A stretch of DNA of 64,000 nt from Streptomyces sp. NBC_00190 (GCF_036203305.1 NZ_CP108131.1:7502001-7566000); one strand, 5' to 3'; shown: positions 24,912 through 32,889, numbered from the stretch's first letter. The notes: generated by a model from the letters alone, not told the origin. Numbers and translations: made by a program.

Positions 24912-25871
24912 ATGCGGAACCACAGAGAAGGATGGCATCGGCCGCTGCTCGTCTTCGCGGCGGCCATGGGAGTGCTCACGCTGGTCTCGGGGATCGGGCT
25001 GATCGTGGACGACCGCGTGATGGTCGGCTCCCCGATCTGGCACAAGCCGTTCAAGTTCTCGGTCTCGTTCGCCTTCTACGGCCTGACGCTGGCCTGGATG
25101 CACTCACTGCTCACGCGCGGCCGACGGACCGGCTGGTGGGCGGGAGCGGTGATCGTGGCGGCGAGCGTCATCGAGATGGCGGTGATCGTCGGCCAGGTCG
25201 TGCGGGGCAAGCGCAGCCACTTCAACCAGGAAACCCCGCTCGACAGCAGCCTGTTCGCCGTGATGGGGGCGACGATCGTCGTGCTCTGGCTGGCCAACCT
25301 GCTGATCGCGGTGGTGCTGTGGCGCCAGCCGCTCGCCGACCGCGCCACCGCTTGGGCGGTACGGCTCGGCCCGCTCATCGGGCTCGCCGGACTCGCGGTC
25401 GGCTTCCTGATGGTCCAGCCCACCGGGGCCCAGCTGGCCGGACAGATCACCGACACGGTCGGCGCGCACAGCGTCGGCGTCCCGGACGGCGGACCGCACC
25501 TGCCGGTCACCGGCTGGGCCGCCACCGGTGGCGACCTGCGGATCGCCCACTTCGTCGGGATGCACGCCCTCCAGGTGCTGCCGCTGCTGGCGCTCGCCCT
25601 GACCTCCGCGGCCGGGCGGTACGGCTGGGCGGCCCGCGCGGCGGTGCGCACCCGGCTCGTCCTGGTGGCGGGGGCGGGTTACGCCGCTCTGGTGGCCCTG
25701 GTCACCTGGCAGGCCCTGCGGGGGCAGGCGCTGACCTCGCCGGACACGACGACGCTGACCGCGGTGGCCGGGCTGGCCGTCGCCGTGGCGGTGGGGGTGG
25801 CCCTCGCCCTGCGCGGCGGCGCCGCCCGGGGCGATGCGGCGCGGGAGGTTGCGTCGCCGGTCGGCCGCTGA
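24912..25871 (+). CDS. Multi-pass membrane protein, function unknown
   Basis: A 319-residue integral membrane protein with about seven hydrophobic segments (LLVFAAAMGVLTLVSGIGLIV, FSVSFAFYGLTLAWMHSLL, WWAGAVIVAASVIEMAVIVGQV, and so on). I do not recognise a catalytic or transport signature. Conserved-looking polar patches include PIWHKPFKFSVSFAFYG, RGKRSHFNQETPLDSSLFAVMG and RIAHFVGMHALQVLPL, with histidines in or near membrane segments that could bind a cofactor. Related actinobacterial and plant-associated bacterial proteins with this HKPFKFSVS motif remain uncharacterised as far as I know. Divergent from and probably regulated by the MerR protein. Confidence 0.75.
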   Translation: MRNHREGWHRPLLVFAAAMGVLTLVSGIGLIVDDRVMVGSPIWHKPFKFSVSFAFYGLTLAWMHSLLTRGRRTGWWAGAVIVAASVIEMAVIVGQVVRGKRSHFNQETPLDSSLFAVMGATIVVLWLANLLIAVVLWRQPLADRATAWAVRLGPLIGLAGLAVGFLMVQPTGAQLAGQITDTVGAHSVGVPDGGPHLPVTGWAATGGDLRIAHFVGMHALQVLPLLALALTSAAGRYGWAARAAVRTRLVLVAGAGYAALVALVTWQALRGQALTSPDTTTLTAVAGLAVAVAVGVALALRGGAARGDAAREVASPVGR

Positions 25872-25899
25872 TCACCGGAGGGCGTGGCTCCGCTGCGGT

Positions 25900-26721
25900 T
25901 CACAGCAGCGGAGCCAGCGCCTCCGTGGCCGCGCGCAGCATCGGCGCGTACGACTCGACCTCTTCCGGGGAGACCAGGAAGGTGACGGTGGTGACGCTGA
26001 CCCCGCCGATCGGCCGGCCGTCCGGTCCGAGGACCGCGGAGCCGACGCAGCGGATGGTGGGCTCGTTCTCCTCGTCGTCCAGCGCGAAGCCCCGGGCGCG
26101 GACGGCCGCCAGCTGCGCGTCCAACGCCTGTGCGGTGGTGACCGACTTCGGCGTCCGGGGCGGCAGTCCGGTGGCGGCGATCAGCTCCCGCACCTCCTCG
26201 GCGGGAAGGTGCGCCAGGATGCTCTTGCCGATGGCGGTCGTGTGCAGCGGCATGCGCATGCCGACGCGGGAGGCCGTCCGGAAGGGCTGCTCGCTCTCCA
26301 GTTTGCGGATGTAGGTGATGGTCTCGCCGCTGTGCAGGGCCAGATGGACCGTCTGTCCGCCGACCGCCTGCCGCAGTTCGTCGAGGATGCGCCCGATGCT
26401 CGCCGGCTCCCCGCCGCTGACCAGCGCGGACAGCCCGCGGAGCCGTGGCCCCACCCCGTACCGGCGCTCGCCCTCCTGGCGTACGAAACCCAGGTCGACC
26501 AGTGACGCGAGGATCCGGAACGTACTGGACTTGGGGACGGCAGCGGCCGCCGTCACCTCGGCGAGCCGGTGCGGCCCGCCGGGCGCCGCCACCGCCTCCA
26601 GGATGCGCAGGGACTTCTCCAGCGCGGATCCGGCGGCGGAGGTGCGGCCTCCGCGCCCGCCCTCCGAGGCTTCCGCCGCTCCTTCCGCCGCGCCCTCTCC
26701 GGAGGCTTCTTCCGTTGACAC
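25900..26721 (-). CDS. IclR-family transcriptional regulator
   Basis: A 273-residue IclR regulator. After a 30-residue Glu/Gly/Ala leader comes the winged helix (LEKSLRILEAVAA, RLAEVTAAAAVPKSSTFRILASLVDLGFV). The effector-binding IclR domain follows (RVGMRMPLHTTAIGKSILAHL, RCVGSAVLGPDGRPIGGVSV). GTG 26721 has GGGAG five bases upstream. It is divergent from the KDPG aldolase / sugar kinase operon, with two palindromes in the 88-base gap. A KdgR-like role sensing KDG or KDPG is inferred from context. Confidence 0.9.
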   Translation of the reverse strand: MSTEEASGEGAAEGAAEASEGGRGGRTSAAGSALEKSLRILEAVAAPGGPHRLAEVTAAAAVPKSSTFRILASLVDLGFVRQEGERRYGVGPRLRGLSALVSGGEPASIGRILDELRQAVGGQTVHLALHSGETITYIRKLESEQPFRTASRVGMRMPLHTTAIGKSILAHLPAEEVRELIAATGLPPRTPKSVTTAQALDAQLAAVRARGFALDDEENEPTIRCVGSAVLGPDGRPIGGVSVTTVTFLVSPEEVESYAPMLRAATEALAPLL

Positions 26722-26742
26722 GAGAACTCCCGCTCTGTGTAG

Positions 26743-26752
26743 GGTCTAGACC
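26743..26752. promoter_or_regulatory. GGTCTAGACC palindrome, DasR dre-like core
   Basis: A perfect 10-bp palindrome, followed by A, matches the core of the DasR element (TGGTCTAGACCA) with one mismatch (G for the first T). It lies 22 bases upstream of the IclR start. It may link sugar-acid metabolism to GlcNAc control, or it may be coincidental. Confidence 0.4.
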
Positions 26753-26777
26753 ACACGGTTCCGGTACACGATACTGC

Positions 26778-26794
26778 GTTCCACTACGTGGAAC
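26778..26794. promoter_or_regulatory. 17-bp palindrome, likely IclR operator
   Basis: GTTCCAC-TAC-GTGGAAC: perfect 7-bp arms, 16 bases before the aldolase start. TGGAAC/GTTCCA arms are typical of IclR-family operators. Repression of the aldolase operon by the adjacent IclR protein is the simplest reading. Confidence 0.6.
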
Positions 26795-26809
26795 ACATGG
26801 GAGGGTCCC

Positions 26810-27472
26810 TTGTCCTGTCCCCTGTCCTGCCACCCGTACGCGGCGATATCCGCCCAGCGCCTGCTGCCGGTGCTGCGCGACGCCGACGCCGACGAGGCCG
26901 TCCGCCGCACCACCGCCCTGCTCGCCGCCGGCTGCCGCGCGGTCGAGCTGACCACCTCCACCCCCGGCTGGGCCGAAGCCGTCACCCGGACCGCCCCGCT
27001 CGCGGACGCGTACGGCCGCCCCGCCCTCATCGGCGTCGGCACGGTGACCACCACCGCGCAGGCCGAGACCGCCCTGGACGCGGGCGCCGGCTTCCTGATC
27101 TCCCCCCATCCGGCCCCCGAGGTCCGCGAGGTCGCCGGGCGCCGCGAAGCCGTCTTCATCGAGGGCGCCTTCACCCCCGGCGAGATCGCCGCGGCCGTCC
27201 GGGCCGGCGGCGCCGCCAAGGTGTTCCCGGCACACGTCGGGGGCCCGCGGTTCATCCGCTCGCTCAAGGCCGTCCTCCCGGAGGGCCTGATCATCCCGAC
27301 CGGCGGGATCCAGCCCGGCGAGGTCCCCGACTGGCTCGCCGCCGGCGCGGCCGCCGTCGGCATCGGCGGCGGCCTCCCGGCCGACCCGGCCGAACTGGCC
27401 GCCGTATTCGCCGAACTGGCCCGCCCGTGCTGCGGGTCCCGCACCGGCTCCCCCGCGCGGGACCCGCGGTGA
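26810..27472 (+). CDS. eda: KDPG/KHG aldolase
   Basis: Class I aldolase, 220 residues, that cleaves 2-keto-3-deoxy-6-phosphogluconate to pyruvate and glyceraldehyde 3-phosphate. Signatures: AISAQRLLPVLRDADADEA, CRAVELTTSTPGW with the catalytic Glu, LIGVGTVTT, and Schiff-base Lys in AAKVFPAHVGGPRFI. TTG 26810 has GGAGGG four bases upstream. The stop overlaps the start of the kinase gene (GTGA), so the two form one operon for ketodeoxy sugar-acid catabolism. Confidence 0.93.
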   Translation: MSCPLSCHPYAAISAQRLLPVLRDADADEAVRRTTALLAAGCRAVELTTSTPGWAEAVTRTAPLADAYGRPALIGVGTVTTTAQAETALDAGAGFLISPHPAPEVREVAGRREAVFIEGAFTPGEIAAAVRAGGAAKVFPAHVGGPRFIRSLKAVLPEGLIIPTGGIQPGEVPDWLAAGAAAVGIGGGLPADPAELAAVFAELARPCCGSRTGSPARDPR

Positions 27473-28464
27473 CCGGAGGGTACGACGTCCTCGTGCTCGG
27501 CGAGGTGCTCGTCGAGATCCATGCCGCGGCCGCCCTCCGCGACGCTGTCGACGGCACCACGGCCCGCATCTCCTACTCCGGCGACGCCCTGAACGCGGCG
27601 GCCGCCGCCGCGGCGGCGGGAGCCCGGACGGCCCTGCTCGCCGTGGTCGGCGAGGACGAGCTCAGCATCCCGCTGCTGCGCCGCGCCGCCGAACTCGGCG
27701 TGGACGTCTCCCACGTACGCCGCGCCCCGCGCCCCAACGGCGCCTACCTGCTCTCCGCCGACACCGAAGGCGACCGGGAGTTCGTCTACTGGCGCACACA
27801 GAGCGCCGGCTCCACCCTCTCGCCCGCGCACGTCGAGTCCTGGCGCGACCTGCTGACCGCCTCCGCGGCGCTCATCACCAGCGGCGTCACCGGCGCCCTG
27901 TCACCGGCCGGCCACGATGCGGTGCTGGCCGCCGCGCACCTCGTGCACGGGGCCGGCGGGCACCTCTCGTACGACCCCAACTTCCGCCCCCGGCTGACCG
28001 GCCGGGAGCGGGCCCGGGAACTGCTGGCCGCCGTCGCCCCGTTGACCGGACTGCTCAAGACCTCCTGTCCGGCCGACGCGCTCGCCCTCGTGGACACCGG
28101 CGACCCGCGCACCGCCGCCGCCCGCTACCGCGCGCTCGGCGCCCGTACGGTCGTGGTCACCGCGGGCGCGGGCCGGCTGCTGCTGGACGACGGTACGGGA
28201 GCCCGGTACGAGGCCGTGCCCGTGAATCCGGCTCCGGTCGACGCGACCGGGGCCGGGGACTGCCTCACCGGCACCACCACTGCCCGGCTCGCCCTCGGCG
28301 ACAGCCTCGCGGACGCCGTGGCCTACGGAACGGCGGCGGCCTCCCTGTCCGTCTCCGGCCGCGGGGGCACCGGGTGCGTCCCCGCTTTCACGCGGACGGC
28401 GGCGCTGGCGGCCGCACACCGCAGGATCACAGGGAGCCCAGCAGCGCGATCTCCTCGGCGGTGA
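27469..28464 (+). CDS. PfkB-family sugar kinase, likely 2-keto-3-deoxygluconate kinase
   Basis: Ribokinase/PfkB-type kinase, 331 residues from GTG 27469. The N-terminal signature LVLGEVLVEIH, the substrate-side YSGDALNAAAAAAAAGARTALLAVVGED, YDPNFRPRLT and the C-terminal anion-hole motif PVDATGAGDCLTGT with catalytic Asp are present. YDPNFRP and the aldolase partner point to KDG kinase, which makes the KDPG that Eda cleaves. It overlaps eda by four bases. Its final 38 bases overlap the convergent aldo/keto reductase gene. Confidence 0.88.
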   Translation: MTGGYDVLVLGEVLVEIHAAAALRDAVDGTTARISYSGDALNAAAAAAAAGARTALLAVVGEDELSIPLLRRAAELGVDVSHVRRAPRPNGAYLLSADTEGDREFVYWRTQSAGSTLSPAHVESWRDLLTASAALITSGVTGALSPAGHDAVLAAAHLVHGAGGHLSYDPNFRPRLTGRERARELLAAVAPLTGLLKTSCPADALALVDTGDPRTAAARYRALGARTVVVTAGAGRLLLDDGTGARYEAVPVNPAPVDATGAGDCLTGTTTARLALGDSLADAVAYGTAAASLSVSGRGGTGCVPAFTRTAALAAAHRRITGSPAARSPRR

Positions 28465-29311
28465 AACGCACGGACGCCGCGGCGATGTTCTCGACGAGGT
28501 GGTCCGGGTTCCCCGTACCCGGGATGGCCAGGACGTGCGGACCGCGGTTCAGCGTCCACGCCAGGCGCAGCTGGGCCGCCGACACCCCGTGGGCCTCGGC
28601 CACGGCCCGTACCTCGGGGCCGTCCTCGGCGGTCACGCCCGCCTCCTTGCCCGCGCCCGCGATCGCGAAGAACGGTACGAAGGCGACGCCCTGTTCCCCG
28701 CACGCCTCCAGGAAGGCGTGGTCCTCCGCCGGGGACCCGATCCCGTACGGGTTCTGCACGCAGACCACGGGAGCGATGGCCTGCGCCTCGGCGAGGTGGT
28801 CGGGCCGCGCGTTGGAGATGCCCAGGTGCCGGATCAGACCGGCCGTGCGGAGCTCGGCGAGCGCCCCGAAGTGCTCGGCGACCGACCCGGTCGTCTCGCG
28901 GCGGGGGACGCGCAGATTGACCACGTCCAGGTGGTCCCGGCCCAGCTGGCGCAGGTTCTCCTCCACCTGGCCGCGCAGTTGGCCGGGCTCGGCCCACCAC
29001 CACTGCCCGGCCGCGTCGCGGCCCGGCCCGACCTTGGTCGTGATGACGAGGCCGTCGGCGTACGGGGCGAGCGCCCGGTTGATCAGTTCGTTGGCGGAGC
29101 GCAGCGGGGAGAAGTAGAAGGCGGCGGTGTCGATGTGGTTCACGCCGAGCTCGACGGCGCGGCGCAGCACGCCGGTCACCCGCTCACGGTCGCTGGGGGA
29201 GCCGTCGGCGAGGTGGGTCAGCCGCATCGCGCCGAAGCCGATCCGATTGACGGTGAGGTCGCCGAGCTGCCAGGTGCCCGCGCCGGCCGCGGTGATCGTC
29301 TCTGAGGTCAT
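28427..29311 (-). CDS. Aldo/keto reductase with Arg in place of the catalytic His
   Basis: NADPH-dependent oxidoreductase of the aldo/keto reductase family, 294 residues. Asp in HIDTAAF, Tyr in FYFSP and Lys in ITTKVG are kept. The position usually held by the active-site His is Arg (DVVNLRVPRRE), as in the YdbC-like branch. ISNARPDHL and the C-terminal AIPGTGNPDHLVENIAA supply the cofactor phosphate site. It starts at 29311, overlapping the serpin stop by four bases, so the two are co-translated. Substrate unknown. Confidence 0.9.
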   Translation of the reverse strand: MTSETITAAGAGTWQLGDLTVNRIGFGAMRLTHLADGSPSDRERVTGVLRRAVELGVNHIDTAAFYFSPLRSANELINRALAPYADGLVITTKVGPGRDAAGQWWWAEPGQLRGQVEENLRQLGRDHLDVVNLRVPRRETTGSVAEHFGALAELRTAGLIRHLGISNARPDHLAEAQAIAPVVCVQNPYGIGSPAEDHAFLEACGEQGVAFVPFFAIAGAGKEAGVTAEDGPEVRAVAEAHGVSAAQLRLAWTLNRGPHVLAIPGTGNPDHLVENIAAASVRFTAEEIALLGSL

Positions 29312-30501
29312 CCGCCGACCGTACCGGGCTCGGCGACCCAGCCCGCGGCGAGGACCAGCCGCGATGTCCGGTGGACGGCGAGGAAGCCGAAGGGCCGGTC
29401 GAAGCGGACCTCGGCCCGGCGGGCCCGGTACTTCGCGCGGGGTGCCGCGCCACCGAACCCCGCCCTGACGGCGGTGACGGCGGCGGCCTCGAAGCCCGCC
29501 GCGTGGAAGCGGGCCAGCACGGACTGCCGGGCCGCGCCGATCGCCAGGGGCACCGGACTGATGCCGGGGAAGTGCCCGTGGTCCGCATCGGCGGCGGTCT
29601 CCAGCCCGAACAGCGGGGCGTGTTCGAGCAGATCGTGTTCGGCGTGCAGGGAGAACGCCACCGTGTCGACGCGCAGCTGGGGCTGCGGAGCGTACGAGTC
29701 CACCGTGCGGACCGTCAGGCCGGGACCCGGATCTCCCTCGGGCAGTGAACTGCCGGTCACCGGCGGGGCGGTGCCGGTGACGGCCGCGATGCCGGTTTCC
29801 AGTACCTGGTCGGCCGGGGCCGCCGGTTCACCGAGGAGCAGGTGCACGTCCACGTCGTCGGTGCCGGCCACTTCGAGGACGGTCACGGCGCCGGCCGTGC
29901 CCCGGGCCACGCGGACGTCGTCGAGCGAAGGGGTGGTGCGCGACAGCCATGGGACGTTGCGGCCCGCCCAAGGGCCTTGACCGGCCTGGCCGTTCAGCTC
30001 CCGGAAGGGGTGCTCCCACCGCAGCCGCAGTGCGAGCGCCGAGGCCAGGATCAGCTTTGCCTCCTCGTCGCCCTCGGGCAGGGCGACCGGCATGCGGTCG
30101 ATCAGGCCGTCCGTCCGGTCGCGGGCCCACCGGTCCAGGGCCTCGCGGTCGGTGTCCTCGTCTCCCGTCAGGCGGCCCCGGGTGCCTGCCGGGAGCTTGG
30201 CCGACCAGTCCTCCTTGAGCGGGAGCTCGTCCTTGGTCCACAGCCCCGTGGCCGCCTGGAGGCCCCGTACGCCTCCCAGCCCGGCCAGCAGTTCCCGGGC
30301 GGCCTCGGCCGCGGCCTGGGCGGGTATGCCCAGGGCCTCCGCCAGTTCGGCGCGGGCCGGGCCGGCCGAGCCGTCCGCGAGCAGGGCGAGGAGCGGCCAG
30401 ACCCCGGCCGCGGTGAACACCGTGCCCGCGTCCTTGACCGGGGCCTGAGCGGCCCAGCGCTTCGCGAGGCGGTTGACCGCCCGTACCGTCGAATTGTCCA
30501 T
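29308..30501 (-). CDS. Serpin-family protein
   Basis: A 397-residue protein with the serpin fold signature at the C-terminus (FDRPFGFLAVHRTSRLVLAAGWV) and serpin-like helices at the N-terminus (NRLAKRWAA, TVFTAAGVWPLLALLADGS). There is no signal peptide, so it would act inside the cell. The reactive-loop hinge region reads GFEAAAVTAVRAGFGGAAPRAK. This keeps small residues but is not the strict inhibitory hinge, so protease inhibition is possible but not certain. It is first in a two-gene unit with the aldo/keto reductase. Bacterial serpins are uncommon, and this one lies near secreted-enzyme genes. Confidence 0.85.
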   Translation of the reverse strand: MDNSTVRAVNRLAKRWAAQAPVKDAGTVFTAAGVWPLLALLADGSAGPARAELAEALGIPAQAAAEAARELLAGLGGVRGLQAATGLWTKDELPLKEDWSAKLPAGTRGRLTGDEDTDREALDRWARDRTDGLIDRMPVALPEGDEEAKLILASALALRLRWEHPFRELNGQAGQGPWAGRNVPWLSRTTPSLDDVRVARGTAGAVTVLEVAGTDDVDVHLLLGEPAAPADQVLETGIAAVTGTAPPVTGSSLPEGDPGPGLTVRTVDSYAPQPQLRVDTVAFSLHAEHDLLEHAPLFGLETAADADHGHFPGISPVPLAIGAARQSVLARFHAAGFEAAAVTAVRAGFGGAAPRAKYRARRAEVRFDRPFGFLAVHRTSRLVLAAGWVAEPGTVGG

Positions 30502-30612
30502 GACGGGCGAGCCTACGTGGAGGGCGCCGCCGGGCCGGGTCGAATTTCCGCGGCCCGGCGGCGCCGGTCGGTGGGGCGGGCCGGCAGGCCGGCGGGTCGG
30601 GCGGGCGGCCGG

Positions 30613-30929
30613 TCAGCGGCCGCGCAGGCCGCGGTCGACGGCCGTCATCAGCTCGCCGTCGGCGGTGTCCGCGTCCAGTGACCAGAACATCGCGAGTTGA
30701 TGTGCGTGAGCTTGCCGGCCGAGCCGTTCGCCTCAAGGTCCTGGACCTGGAAGTCCCGTCCGTAGACGCCCCATTGGGTGAAGTAGCCGACCTTCCGGTA
30801 CGAACGGCCGTGGCCGCCCGCCGCGTCGGCTCCGGTGTCCGCGTCGGCGGCGGCAGCGGGCGCGAAGGCGGTCAGCAGGGAGAGGGAGCAGGCGGCGACG
30901 GCCAGCCTGCCGAGCATGCTGCGGCGCAT
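30613..30929 (-). pseudogene. Internally deleted GH18 chitinase
   Basis: The 5' part encodes a signal peptide (ATG 30929 after AAAGGA; MRRSMLGRLAVAACSLSLL, then APAAAA) and the start of a family-18 chitinase: SYRKVGYFTQWGVYGRDFQ, VQDLEANGSAGKLTHIN. It then jumps, out of frame, to the very end of such an enzyme: AMFWSLDADTADGELMTAVD, RGLRGR, stop at 30613. The (beta/alpha)8 barrel, including the DGxDxDxE catalytic motif, is missing, so about 1 kb has been lost. The junction lies at the CGCG near 30695. The out-of-frame reading ends at 30648. No chitinase activity is possible. Confidence 0.9.
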
Positions 30930-30990
30930 GGGCTTCCTTTACGGATGCGGGAGCGGGGCGTGAGCGCGTGCGCGGTGCATGCCGGAAACT

Positions 30991-31006
30991 ATTGGTCTGG
31001 ACCAGG
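30991..31006. promoter_or_regulatory. DasR-responsive element (dre) upstream of the chitinase remnant
   Basis: ATTGGTCTGGACCAGG: TGGTC and GACCA arms at 30993-31004 match the DasR consensus TGGTCTAGACCA with one central change. It lies 62 bases upstream of the dead chitinase ATG, the usual place for GlcNAc-controlled repression. No boxes were found elsewhere in the 227-base gap. Confidence 0.65.
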
Positions 31007-31156
31007 GTGGGTCAAGGGGGCGGCCCGGGCTCGCGGCGTCGACCACCGGAACCGGGGTCACGTCGAGCCGCCGGCGGGGCCGAGGAATTTCCACCCGGTT
31101 GATCGAAGAATTTGGTGGATCTTCGGCCCGAGCCGTGTCATCGTAGATCTCGCCGA

Positions 31157-31233
31157 AGGGGTGTAGCTCAGCTGGTCAGAGCGCCGGTCTCCAAAACCGA
31201 AGGCCGCAGGTTCGAATCCTGCCGCCCCTGCCA
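31157..31233 (+). tRNA. tRNA-Trp (anticodon CCA)
   Basis: The cloverleaf is clear. Acceptor AGGGGTG (31157-31163) pairs with CGCCCCT (31223-31229). The D arm is TAGCTCAGCTGGTCAGAGC, the anticodon loop is CTCCAAA with CCA at 31191-31193, and the T arm is GCAGG-TTCGAAT-CCTGC. The discriminator is G, and CCA at 31231-31233 is encoded. No duplicated 3' end suggesting an integrated element was seen nearby. Confidence 0.97.
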
Positions 31234-31252
31234 CGCAGTACGGCTTTTCGAT

Positions 31253-31285
31253 CGCCCGGACGGGAGCTCCTCTCCCCTCCGGGCG
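31253..31285. terminator. Terminator between tRNA-Trp and the HAD gene
   Basis: CGCCCGGA (31253-31260) pairs with TCCGGGCG (31278-31285). An inner GGGAG/CTCCC extends the stem across single C bulges with a 5-base loop. It is preceded by TTTT. It can serve both the tRNA and the convergent HAD gene. Confidence 0.75.
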
Positions 31286-31318
31286 TTGCTGTATCCGGAG
31301 GCAGGTCTCCGGGGCCGG

Positions 31319-31984
31319 TCAGCCCGGACCGGGCTTCCCCCAGGACGGGTTGACGAGGCCGGGCAGGTCGAGGAGCGAGTCGACGGAGTAGTCGGCGACC
31401 TGCTGGACGGTCTCGTCGTCCGCCCACCAGTGGCCCCAAGGGCCGCGGCGCAGGTGCGCGGTGAGCAGGCCGGCCTCGGCGGCGGGGAAGATGTCGTTCT
31501 GCGGGTGGTCGCCGACGTACAGCGTCTGATGCGCGGGTGCGCCGGAGACGCCGGTGACCTGGTGGAAGAAGTCGAGGCTGGGCTTGGCGACGCCCCACTC
31601 GCCGGAGGTGACGATCAGGTCGGCAGGCAGGTCGAGGGCGCGCAGGAGATCCCCCATCCTGCGGGACTGGTTGCCCGCGATGACGACGCGGACCCCGGCC
31701 GCCCGCAGGGCGGTGAGTGCGGGGCGGACGTCGTGGTACAGGTCGGTCTCGTCGAGTTGCTCGCCGCGGCCGGCTGCCTCGCGGGCCCGGTATTCGGCGC
31801 CGACGTCTATGCCGGGTTTCAGGAGGCGAAGGGCGTCGGCGTTGTCGCGGCCGTCTACGACCACGGCGTCGACCAGGGCGGACATCGTGTGGCGGGGGAC
31901 GTCGAGCCAGTCGGCCCAGGTGGCCCAGTAGCGGTCGTCCTTGGTGAGGGTCTCCCCGACGTCGAGCACGACAGTGCGAATCAT
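31319..31984 (-). CDS. HAD-superfamily hydrolase
   Basis: Haloacid dehalogenase-like phosphatase, 221 residues. Motif I is VVLDVGETLT, with Gly-Glu replacing the usual second Asp position (DxGET). Motif II is in VIAGNQSRR, motif III Lys in WGVAKPSLDFF, and motif IV is YVGDHPQND. The DVGET variant occurs in actinobacterial HAD proteins of unknown substrate. ATG 31984 lies just before motif I. It is downstream of a strong hairpin, so probably transcribed alone. Confidence 0.87.
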   Translation of the reverse strand: MIRTVVLDVGETLTKDDRYWATWADWLDVPRHTMSALVDAVVVDGRDNADALRLLKPGIDVGAEYRAREAAGRGEQLDETDLYHDVRPALTALRAAGVRVVIAGNQSRRMGDLLRALDLPADLIVTSGEWGVAKPSLDFFHQVTGVSGAPAHQTLYVGDHPQNDIFPAAEAGLLTAHLRRGPWGHWWADDETVQQVADYSVDSLLDLPGLVNPSWGKPGPG

Positions 31985-32021
31985 GCGGGCAAGCCTACGG
32001 CGCGGTGGCCGCTGCCCGGTT

Positions 32022-32069
32022 ACGGCTACCCGCCCCCGTGGCCGACTGGCCACGGGGGCGGGTAGCCGT
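32022..32069. terminator. Very strong hairpin downstream of the VOC gene
   Basis: A perfect 22-bp inverted repeat: the left arm 32022-32043 begins ACGGCTACCCG, the loop is GACT, and the right arm is 32048-32069. It lies 56 bases past the VOC stop and upstream of the HAD start on the same strand, isolating the two units. Confidence 0.85.
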
Positions 32070-32124
32070 CGCGAGGCCCACCGGCCCCGGAGGTGGTGGG
32101 ACCGCTCGGGGACGGTCGGACGGT

Positions 32125-32523
32125 CTACGCGGCGCCGTCCTCCTGGTACCCGTACGGGCGCGTGATGATCTCCATCCCGTGCCCGGCCGGGTCCGTGAAG
32201 TAGACGCCGCGGCCCCCGTCATTGTGGTTGATCTCGCCCGGGTGCCTGCCGTGCGGGTCGGCGAAGTATGCGACCCCCGCCGCCCGGATCTTCCCGAAGG
32301 CCACGTCGAACTCCTCCTCGGAGAGGAGGAACGCGTAGTGCTGCACGGTGATGGACCCGGCCGGGACGGTCGCGAAGTCCAGGGTGACGCCGTTGGCCGT
32401 CTCCACGGGAATGAAAGGACCCCACTCGGTCCCGACCACGAGGCCGAGGACGTGCGCCAGGAATTCGGCGGACTCCCGGTTGTCACGGGAGTGGATGATC
32501 GTGTGGTTTAGTGCGACTGACAT
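32125..32523 (-). CDS. VOC-family (glyoxalase/dioxygenase-fold) protein
   Basis: A 132-residue vicinal-oxygen-chelate protein with two beta-alpha-beta-beta-beta units. Candidate metal ligands are His7 (LNHTIIHS), His near SITVQHYAFLL and Glu in GHGMEIITRPYG. ATG 32523 has GGAGG nine bases upstream. GVYFTDPAGHGMEI is the usual C-terminal strand. It could be a small-molecule lyase, dioxygenase or resistance protein; context does not decide. Confidence 0.85.
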   Translation of the reverse strand: MSVALNHTIIHSRDNRESAEFLAHVLGLVVGTEWGPFIPVETANGVTLDFATVPAGSITVQHYAFLLSEEEFDVAFGKIRAAGVAYFADPHGRHPGEINHNDGGRGVYFTDPAGHGMEIITRPYGYQEDGAA

Positions 32524-32621
32524 GAGTGAATGCCTCCGAAAGGCATGTCGCGGTCACCTCCATGCCTCACCCAGCCGGTGACCGACACGCGATGCCGCGT
32601 TCACGATCCTAGCCTCACCGC

Positions 32622-32889
32622 GTGCAGGGTATTGCTTTGCGTCCCAAGTTCCACATATCCGCCGTCGGTTCGGGGGGTGGTTGGTCACGCCGGGGCACGT
32701 CTACTGGCTGATCTCGCTGATGCAGCCGGCGAACCCGAGGAGCTCCGCTACCGGCTCCTGCACGTCGCCGCCCGGATCACCCGGGGCGGCCGTCGCCTCC
32801 GCCTTCGGATAGCGGCGACCTGGCCCTGGCGGCATGAACTCGCGGCCGCGTTCTACTGCCTGGCCGCACGGGCCCGCCCTGCCGGCTGA
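32622..32889 (+). pseudogene. IS1380-like transposase remnant
   Basis: From GTG 32622 the frame reads VQGIALRPKFHISAVGSGG, like the start of Streptomyces IS1380-family transposases. Within the G-run near 32671-32680 the similarity moves to another frame: VVGHAGARLLADLADAAG. It then joins directly to the C-terminal end: ELRYRLLHVAARITRGGRRL, RLRIAATWPWRHELA. The whole DDE catalytic core is missing. So there is one frameshift and one large internal deletion. Terminal inverted repeats were not found. The remaining bases of 32524-32993 hold nothing else recognisable. Confidence 0.65.

Noticed and set aside
31157..31233. tRNA-Trp as an attachment site of an integrated element
   Set aside because: No integrase gene and no repeated tRNA 3' end was seen in the flanks.
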